Shown: one piece after another, positions 6,823 through 12,014 of the stretch | Layout of the letters: each line of letters opens with the position of its first letter | Numbering within the stretch: the stretch's first letter is position 1 | Source of the DNA: Candidatus Bathyarchaeota archaeon | Lineage (GTDB): Archaea > Thermoproteota > Bathyarchaeia > 40CM-2-53-6 > RBG-13-38-9 | Assembly (NCBI GenBank): GCA_026394315.1 | Contig: JAPKYM010000325.1 | Coordinates: 1-12,014 of the forward strand | Length of the DNA: 12,014 bases | Reading direction: 5' to 3' | The notes under the pieces: model-generated | Seen by the model: only the letters and a program-made list of their open reading frames with translations | Database searches by the model: none | What the model was told of the DNA's origin: nothing | Program-made: the position numbers and the translations under genes

Positions 6823-6887
6823 GACCAAGCTAGACGACGACCCCACTTTCGTCCAATTGAACTGATTTCACGCTAATAGATTCGAGA

Positions 6888-6899
6888 ATGATATAATTC
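6888..6899 (-). promoter_or_regulatory. Possible TATA box of the tRNA-Pro gene
   Basis: On the minus strand GAATTATATCAT lies about 49 bases before the mature tRNA 5' end. A start site 25 bases downstream would leave a leader of about 24 bases to be removed by RNase P. The AT-rich core sits between AGAAT and ATTCT arms (6885-6900). No better TATA element is seen closer to the gene. Confidence 0.35.
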
Positions 6900-6972
6900 T
6901 AGTGGTGAATGGCGCGCGCTATATGATGCACTGAGGCTCGTGTAATCCAAACGCCCATGGTGGGAATCGTTC

Positions 6973-7095
6973 ATGTTGAAGAATCAAAAGCCAAGTGAAA
7001 TTTCCTATAGGCCGATTGGGATAATTCGTTCTCCATTCAACGAACCCCGCGGCACGTCCATCCAATAAGTTTTTGCCCAAAACATCGAGGGAACA
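6973..7095 (+). pseudogene. Remnant: N-terminus of a TrmO/TsaA-type tRNA methyltransferase
   Basis: From the ATG at 6973 the frame reads MLKNQKPSEI and then YRPIGIIRSPFNEPRGTSIQ, which matches by recall the opening of the TrmO (TsaA, UPF0066) family (PIG-I-SPF, then T-P-I-Q). TrmO methylates t6A37 of some tRNAs. A TAA at 7066 follows IQ, where the family usually has Pro. The same frame resumes with VFAQNIEGTVE, again family-like, and then stops resembling TrmO near 7100. More than 100 residues of the domain, including most of the SAM fold, are missing, so no function is expected. GGTGG 8 bases before the ATG and a TATATG stretch near 6917 may be relics of its start signals. Confidence 0.65.
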
Positions 7096-7106
7096 GTCGA
7101 AGCGCG

Positions 7107-7484
7107 CGCGACCCCGCCCTTTACCGTCACCATCACCGGACCCGAACAATGGTATGACGTTGACCTAACCGCCAAGAACATTGTTGTTACAAGAGACTTC
7201 TACATAGCCCTTGAATACTTGACTAGCAACAATGATCCAAGTTTCGGCTTTGATAATGGGCCGTCTCAGGGACGATCTTATGGATTACCCAAGGTGGCGG
7301 CGTAACACCGCTGCCATATAATCTCATGATCAGGGCTGTGATAGATCCCATGACATCTGGAACAGCAATTGGCGGAGTCGTAATGCCAACAAACAAGCTT
7401 GAGATAGTGACACCATTCGCAGCAATAGCAGGACTCATTGTAACAATATCAGCGGTTGTAGTGGCTAAGAAAATAAGAGACTAG
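7107..7484 (+). pseudogene. Remnant: C-terminus of a membrane-anchored surface protein, frameshifted
   Basis: Directly after the TrmO remnant, and in its frame, comes a beta-rich sequence (PPFTVTITGPEQWYDVDL, then FYIALEYL and FGFDNGP). At about 7261-7266 the coding signal moves to another frame, continuing SGTILWITQGGGVTPLPYNL and ending with a hydrophobic segment (IVTPFAAIAGLIVTISAVVV, about 7404-7463) and basic KKIRD before TAG at 7482. A Gly/Pro-rich ectodomain, one C-terminal membrane span and a short basic tail are typical of archaeal S-layer-like or secreted proteins. The reading without the shift stops at 7303, so a one-base deletion is the simplest explanation. There is no start codon or signal peptide. 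A pyrimidine-rich stretch at 7489-7507 may be its old terminator. Confidence 0.6.
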
Positions 7485-7527
7485 CCGCATTTCCCTTTCT
7501 TTCTTATTCGTGCGCCACGTCGTGGGG

Positions 7528-8976
7528 CTAATATGGTTGAATGCCAGCAAATTCTTCTTTGAATATCGTCTTCAGATAATCTTCGGTCTTCAACCCTCTG
7601 CATCTAGCCAATTTCTTGATGCACTTGTCGATGCCTGTGGAATACTGTATTGCTTTCTTCGGAGCTTCGGCGATTTTCTTAGGGAGACCTAGATCAGCGG
7701 AAGCTTTTCTCAAGATGAGCTTTCTTAGGCTATCTTCTGGGCTCTGGATCTTAAGAGAGTCTGGGATTGATAGGCCCAGCATGATCAGATCCCAGTCAGT
7801 GAATGGATGTAGCATCGTCACTCCTTCGGGAGCCGTAGCCTGCTCAACCACCTGATAGCTTACCTCATGAGCATCGCGAACACTCTCGAAGATCGCGTTG
7901 TGAAGTGCCTCTCTGCCTCCCTCAGCAAGTGCGTGCAGATAGCGATGGTATCCACCAAAAAGCTCATCAGCACCTTGACCCGTGAATACCCTTCGAGTGC
8001 CGATTTCTCTTGCCAGACTTGCGCTCCAACAGAGCGGGATGGCTACGCCCACTTTAACCGGATTTGATTCTTCTACTCGAAAAATGCACATCTTGATGGC
8101 GTCTTCGACATCCTCCAATGTGTATTCCCGTACCTCTGCATCGAGTCCCAATAGTTCAGCTGCGTTCTGTGCCCATTCAAAGGCTGGATGGCCGTCGACT
8201 CCAACAATGGTGGCGCGTAACTTGATGTCCAGTCCCGATAACAGGTGCGCTATAATCGAACTATCTAATCCTCCCGAAAAGCTCACTGCAACTTCTCCTA
8301 AACCTGACGCTCTCTCAGCTACAGATTTCTTAAGGAGTTGTCCCAAGTCTTCGGAAATGTGATCGGCGTTTCTTCCACTGATCTTCTGAGGTGTTATCTG
8401 CTTGATGGACCTCGGGTGCTGGCGGCCCAGACGCCAAACGTGGCCAGGCGGAAAAGTCCTTGCATCTCTTATTCCAAGACTCCAGATGCCTTTCCTTTCT
8501 GTCGATATGACCGCGAGCTCACTATCAGAATAGTAGTATAGTGGTTTCAGGCCTACAGGGTCTCTCGCAGCGAAGATCTCCCCTCCGGAAAGAAACGCTA
8601 TTGAGTACTGTCCATCGACATTAGAAACAAGTCGTGCCAGTGATCTTTCAGGGGCCTCTGTTGCCAGATATTCTCTTAGTCCATACATTGACTTATCCAA
8701 ATCTTGATAGTCGCACTCATTTACTGCTGAATGTTCCTTGAGAACTACGGGATCTAATGCACAACCGGGTGGCGACCTAATGGAATTGTATGCAATTGCG
8801 GAGTTAGACCTCTGAAGTTCGGCGATCTCTTGTCGGTTACTCGTGATCAGTGATTCACTAGAAGTAGCGACCACAAAGACATCGGTTCCCCTGTGTCCCT
8901 GCGCTGCAATCAACTTGATCAGCAACGGAATGGCATTGACTTCATCCTTAGTTCTTACAGCACTTATCGCTCCCAT
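7528..8976 (-). CDS. Asparagine synthetase-like protein without the glutaminase cysteine
   Basis: A 482-residue protein with the two-domain plan of class B asparagine synthetases. The N-terminal Ntn-glutaminase fold is present (RGTD at about 29-32, VDGQYSIAF, ARDPVGLKPLYYY), but the protein begins MGAISAV where active enzymes begin MCGI: the nucleophile Cys2 is Gly. The C-terminal synthetase domain keeps the pyrophosphate loop SGGLDSS at 234-240 and GQGADELFGGYHRY. It therefore probably makes an amide from Asp or another carboxylate using free ammonia or a partner's ammonia. The start is set at the ATG 8976, which matches the MGA form and has TGATG upstream; a TTG at 8994 would add six residues. 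It is divergent from purB with a 139-base gap. The real substrate is unknown. Confidence 0.88.
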   Translation of the reverse strand: MGAISAVRTKDEVNAIPLLIKLIAAQGHRGTDVFVVATSSESLITSNRQEIAELQRSNSAIAYNSIRSPPGCALDPVVLKEHSAVNECDYQDLDKSMYGLREYLATEAPERSLARLVSNVDGQYSIAFLSGGEIFAARDPVGLKPLYYYSDSELAVISTERKGIWSLGIRDARTFPPGHVWRLGRQHPRSIKQITPQKISGRNADHISEDLGQLLKKSVAERASGLGEVAVSFSGGLDSSIIAHLLSGLDIKLRATIVGVDGHPAFEWAQNAAELLGLDAEVREYTLEDVEDAIKMCIFRVEESNPVKVGVAIPLCWSASLAREIGTRRVFTGQGADELFGGYHRYLHALAEGGREALHNAIFESVRDAHEVSYQVVEQATAPEGVTMLHPFTDWDLIMLGLSIPDSLKIQSPEDSLRKLILRKASADLGLPKKIAEAPKKAIQYSTGIDKCIKKLARCRGLKTEDYLKTIFKEEFAGIQPY

Positions 8977-9046
8977 TCTTTCATCAACAATCAAATGCTA
9001 GTTCTTTGCCCTGTAACACGAGAGATCAGAGTTTCTGGTTTTAGCC

Positions 9047-9059
9047 CAGATATCATCTG
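9047..9059. repeat. Short inverted repeat between the divergent asparagine synthetase-like gene and purB
   Basis: CAGAT-ATC-ATCTG, arms of 5 bases, near the middle of the 139-base divergent intergenic region. It is the clearest symmetric element there and could be an operator or chance. An AT-rich stretch (AAATAA at 9070-9075) is the best purB TATA candidate but is weak. Confidence 0.3.
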
Positions 9060-9115
9060 CGGTCTTGCGAAATAACCATTAAGTCGTGTACTCTAAGTAT
9101 TCTGAGAGATGGTAT

Positions 9116-10477
9116 ATGCCCATACTTCCAATAGACACTGGCCGATACGGTACCGATGAGATGCGGCGGATCTTCGATGAGACGAGTAGACTACAGAAAA
9201 TCCTTGATGTGGAGGCCGCCGCGGCCTTTGCCCAATCCGAGGTCGGGAACATTCCGAAAGATGCTGCTCAAGAGATCATGATGAAGGCAAATACCCGCAA
9301 TGTAATAATAGAGAGATGCAAGGAGATAGACAAACAGATCAATCATGATCTTATGGCGGTTGTCAAAGCCCTTTCTGAAGTCTGTTCTCCCTCGGCCGCA
9401 CGTTGGGTCCATTTTGGACTGACAAGCGCAGATGTTGAGGATACAGCTTACGCTCTGCAGTTCAAAGAGGCAATCTACCTAATCCAGAACGGGCTAGTCT
9501 CTATCGAGAAGACTCTGATGCGTTTGGTGGAGAAACACCGGGACACTATGATGGCCGGTAGAACCCACGGACAACACATGGCAGTGATAACCTTAGGCTT
9601 GAAACTGGCAGTCTGGATGAGAGAAGTCTCCCGACACCTGAAAAGGCTCACTCAGACAAAAGAGAGAGTCCTTGTCGGAAAGATAATGGGGGCCATAGGT
9701 ACAGGTGCTGGTCTTGGTGAACACGCGATTGAGATCCAGAATATTGCATTAACAAGGCTAGGTTTGAGACCTGCTGACATGGTAACTCAAGTGATACAGC
9801 GGGATCTCCACGCTGAACTGATATCCACTCTCACTCTGATTGGAACCAGTCTTGAGAAATTTGCCCTCGAGATACGAAACCTCCAAAGAACCGAGATAAT
9901 GGAGTTGATGGAGCCATTCAAGATTGAGTCCCAAGTCGGGAGTTCAGCCATGCCCTCGAAGAGAAATCCAGTAAAGTCAGAACGGATTTGTAGCTTGGCG
10001 AGGCTACTTAGAGGCATGCTCATACCTGCCTACGAAAACATGGCTTTATGGCATGAGCGCGACTTGACAAACTCGGCCAATGAACGGTTCATATTCTCTA
10101 TGAGCTTCATCCTACTTGACGAAATGACCTACGCAATGAAGAATATTCTAGCTGAGCTCGTAGTCCTTCCTGAAAATATGAAGAGGAATCTTGCAATAAC
10201 GGGAGGATTGTTCATATCTGAGAATGTGGTCAAAGAACTGGTTCAAAGAGGTCTCGGACGACAAGAGGCCCACGAACTCGTCCGCAAATGTTCCATGAAA
10301 GCCATTACGGAAAAGGAGGCCTTCTCTGAAGTCCTAACCAAGGAACCGCAAGTGTCGAATCTGATTCCTGAAAAGGACATCTCTGCGCTATTGGACTACT
10401 CTGAATACCTGGGAGTCACTCAAGAGCTGATAGATAACGCTCTTGCCTCAACCAAGGCCGAGCTCACGCAGTATTGA
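9116..10477 (+). CDS. purB: Adenylosuccinate lyase
   Basis: PurB splits SAICAR to AICAR and adenylosuccinate to AMP, both with release of fumarate, in purine synthesis. The 453-residue protein starts MPILPIDTGRYGTDEM, the usual opening (a proline followed by RYG). It carries HFGLTSADVEDTA, GRTHGQHM near 147 (catalytic His), and the fumarase/aspartase superfamily signature GSSAMPSKRNP near 275-285 with the mobile-loop Ser. A GTG at 9086 would add ten residues unlike the family, so the ATG at 9116 is preferred. Length fits archaeal and Bacillus-type PurB (430-460). It converges on the helicase gene with 13 bases between the stop codons and has no purine genes beside it here. Confidence 0.96.
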   Translation: MPILPIDTGRYGTDEMRRIFDETSRLQKILDVEAAAAFAQSEVGNIPKDAAQEIMMKANTRNVIIERCKEIDKQINHDLMAVVKALSEVCSPSAARWVHFGLTSADVEDTAYALQFKEAIYLIQNGLVSIEKTLMRLVEKHRDTMMAGRTHGQHMAVITLGLKLAVWMREVSRHLKRLTQTKERVLVGKIMGAIGTGAGLGEHAIEIQNIALTRLGLRPADMVTQVIQRDLHAELISTLTLIGTSLEKFALEIRNLQRTEIMELMEPFKIESQVGSSAMPSKRNPVKSERICSLARLLRGMLIPAYENMALWHERDLTNSANERFIFSMSFILLDEMTYAMKNILAELVVLPENMKRNLAITGGLFISENVVKELVQRGLGRQEAHELVRKCSMKAITEKEAFSEVLTKEPQVSNLIPEKDISALLDYSEYLGVTQELIDNALASTKAELTQY

Positions 10478-10490
10478 GTTCGTGAAATGG

Positions 10491-12014
10491 TTACTTGTCG
10501 TCATACTCTGTCAAGAGTCTCTGCTCATCTAGTGAGTAGCCTTTCTTGAGCGCCTCCCACTCCTCCACTTTCAGTTTTCCACCAACCTGATCTTTGATCC
10601 TCTTGGCAACGGACATTCCGATGGTTGGAACGGAAGTGAGGGAACTCAAGCTTGCCCGCTTCAGATCGCCAATATTCCGAAAACCAGAGTTGAAGAGCAT
10701 TCTTGCTCGAACCCTCCCTACACCCTCCAGACTGACGAGTTCGACCAACTCTTGCTTTATTCCGTTCTGAACTCTTGTCCTGAGATTGTTTAGAGTATTC
10801 TGGAGATCCTTATGCTGGAATAGCTTTGCCAGCTCATTGGTCGCATAGATAAGCCATTCCGCAGTCTGGGTCAGTCTCAAGAGATCTCCTGGCTCGACCT
10901 TGTAATTATCTAGTATGTACTCCTCGCTGAACTCTTCAATCCAATCTGCTATGACTGCAACACATTTCAATTCTGATAGGAAATCGTCATAGTCTTGTTC
11001 ATATGGTACGATTGAACTCCAAGGTTCAGGAGACTTGAAGATCAGCTCATCTGAATGCTCTTGGGAATAGGCGGTTAGTCGCTCCGATTCCTTCCCACGG
11101 GGGTAAAGCCTGGGGGCCATGTCGGGTGTGTGTACCACCAACTGAAGGAGGCTTATCTCAGACAGTTTTTTTGGTCTGTCATAGAGGCCGTCTCTGATGA
11201 TGACAGCAGAGAGGGGATCAATGTACAGTTCTGACACCCTTTTGCCAAATCGAGAGGCGGAAAGCTTGCCACCGTCGATTTCAATCATTTCCTCTTTGAC
11301 GAGGAACTCAAGGATCCTTCCGACCTTTTTCTGCAGCATCTTCAAGTCATACTGATGGGCGTGGAATGTCCTTGAGAAGAAATGGTAAAGGCTTTCCTCC
11401 GTATGCGCAAATCGAGTTGCGATGGTGGAGAGTACATGAGGCCTAAGGACTCTCTCCACAGACAACTTTGACCATATCTTTTCGGGGTCAGCGCGTAGAT
11501 AGTTCTCCATAAGGTACTCTTGTTCGTCTGCAGTCTTCGCTATTAGCATTGACTCCCCGAAATTATCGTATCGTGGTCTTCCCGCTCTTCCAGAGAACTG
11601 CTTGTATTCCAGTACTGAGATCGGGTATCTGCCGTATCCCGGCTCATATCTCTCATAACTAGTGATCAAAACCGCTCGAGCGGGGAGGTTCACTCCGGCC
11701 GCTAGGGTTGGTGTGGCAGCAAGGATCTTTATTGAGCCTGCCTTGAAAGCGTCCTCGATCACTTTTCTGTGAGCCGACGCAAGACCAGCATGATGGAAGG
11801 CCACCCCAGACTGTACTTGCTCAGCCAAGGTCTCGCTCAGTCTTGTCCTTTCTCCAAAATTGAGTATCTTGTCAGCCACGATCTTAAGAGACCGCTTCTG
11901 GGAAGGGGGAATGCTTTTGGAAAGGACTAATGATGCTTTTCTTCCATATTCCACAGCGGTACGTCTTGTTTCAGTGAAGACCAAGATCTGCCCGCCGCCG
12001 TGTATGACTTGAAG
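10491..12014 (-). CDS. hel308: Hel308-type superfamily 2 DNA helicase, 5' part outside the window
   Basis: Archaeal Hel308 is an ATP-dependent 3'-5' helicase that acts at stalled or branched replication forks. The frame is open to the window edge, so these 507 residues are the C-terminal part of a protein of about 700. Visible are the end of the RecA1 domain and RecA2: GGGQILVFTETRR, GVAFHHAGL (motif IVa/V region), TPTLAAGVNLPAR (motif V), QFSGRAGRP (motif VI). The winged-helix and ratchet domains follow, and then a helix-hairpin-helix region, LEGVGRVRARMLFNSGF followed by VPTIGMSVAKRI. The TTG at 11984 is internal to motif IV and is not a start. Walker A and DEAH motifs lie outside the window. 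The identification as Hel308 rather than another Ski2-like helicase rests on the ratchet and HhH tail and is strong. Confidence 0.93.
   Translation of the reverse strand, partial: LQVIHGGGQILVFTETRRTAVEYGRKASLVLSKSIPPSQKRSLKIVADKILNFGERTRLSETLAEQVQSGVAFHHAGLASAHRKVIEDAFKAGSIKILAATPTLAAGVNLPARAVLITSYERYEPGYGRYPISVLEYKQFSGRAGRPRYDNFGESMLIAKTADEQEYLMENYLRADPEKIWSKLSVERVLRPHVLSTIATRFAHTEESLYHFFSRTFHAHQYDLKMLQKKVGRILEFLVKEEMIEIDGGKLSASRFGKRVSELYIDPLSAVIIRDGLYDRPKKLSEISLLQLVVHTPDMAPRLYPRGKESERLTAYSQEHSDELIFKSPEPWSSIVPYEQDYDDFLSELKCVAVIADWIEEFSEEYILDNYKVEPGDLLRLTQTAEWLIYATNELAKLFQHKDLQNTLNNLRTRVQNGIKQELVELVSLEGVGRVRARMLFNSGFRNIGDLKRASLSSLTSVPTIGMSVAKRIKDQVGGKLKVEEWEALKKGYSLDEQRLLTEYDDK

Larger units (their letters stand above)
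6700..6844 (-). tRNA. tRNA-Pro(GGG) with four predicted introns and encoded CCA
   Basis: The ends pair perfectly: acceptor strand GGGGTCG (6844-6838) with CGACCCC (6710-6704), then A73 (6703) and an encoded CCA (6702-6700). T-stem GCGGG (6745-6741) pairs with CCCGC (6715-6711). D-stem GTCT (6835-6832) pairs with GGAT (6803-6800) using wobbles. The anticodon stem CCAGC/GCTGG closes only if one intron splits it between bases 30 and 31; the loop then reads CTGGGG plus one base, with U33 and anticodon GGG at 6772-6770. Variable loop is CGGTC, with C48 facing G15. Removing introns of 18-19, 19, 12 and 18 bases leaves 74-75 bases plus CCA. All four sit at bulge-helix-bulge sites, two of them textbook. 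Pro identity rests on the GGG anticodon. A promoter-like element lies upstream and hypE downstream on the same strand. Confidence 0.85.

Noticed and set aside
7223..7438. Minus-strand open frame opposite the surface-protein remnant
   Set aside because: It is the antisense of a clearly family-like C-terminal tail and has no recognisable motif.
7515..7525. CCACG-T-CGTGG inverted repeat after the asparagine synthetase-like gene
   Set aside because: The loop is too small for a stable hairpin and there is no other sign of function.

Overview
The window reads as a piece of an archaeal chromosome, most likely a member of the Thermoproteota; a Bathyarchaeia-like genome is a guess. The grounds are a Hel308-type helicase, an archaeal-style adenylosuccinate lyase, TATA-like promoter elements, TTG start codons, a decayed gene end with a membrane-anchor tail of a kind common in archaeal surface proteins, and a tRNA gene interrupted by several short introns with bulge-helix-bulge splice sites. 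TGA is the normal stop of five genes here, so the standard code applies.

Bases 1-4868 (+ strand) hold the [NiFe]-hydrogenase maturation genes hypF (5' end cut by the window), hypC, hypB, hypA and hypD. HypF and HypE make the CN ligand from carbamoyl phosphate, HypC and HypD assemble the Fe(CN)2CO group, and HypA and HypB insert nickel. No hydrogenase structural gene is in the window. A small FMN nitroreductase (4927-5421, TTG start) follows under its own weak promoter. hypE lies on the opposite strand (5570-6616) facing the cluster. It carries one in-frame TGA, yet the reading frame and the essential C-terminal Cys beyond it are intact.

Bases 6617-7527 look nearly empty but are not. On the - strand, 6700-6844 folds into a tRNA-Pro(GGG) gene that appears to hold four introns (D-loop, anticodon stem 30/31, anticodon loop 37/38, T-loop 59/60); removing them gives a 74-75-base tRNA plus an encoded CCA. 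On the + strand, 6973-7484 is a mosaic of two dead gene pieces: the N-terminus of a TrmO/TsaA-type tRNA methyltransferase, then the C-terminus of a membrane-anchored surface protein with a frameshift.

Bases 7528-8976 (- strand) encode an asparagine synthetase-like protein that has Gly in place of the glutaminase Cys. It diverges from purB (9116-10477, +). purB converges, with a 13-base gap, on the C-terminal two thirds or so of a Hel308 helicase (10491-12014, -) that runs off the window.

The most interesting items are the multi-intron tRNA-Pro gene, which a standard annotation could easily miss, and the in-frame TGA in hypE.
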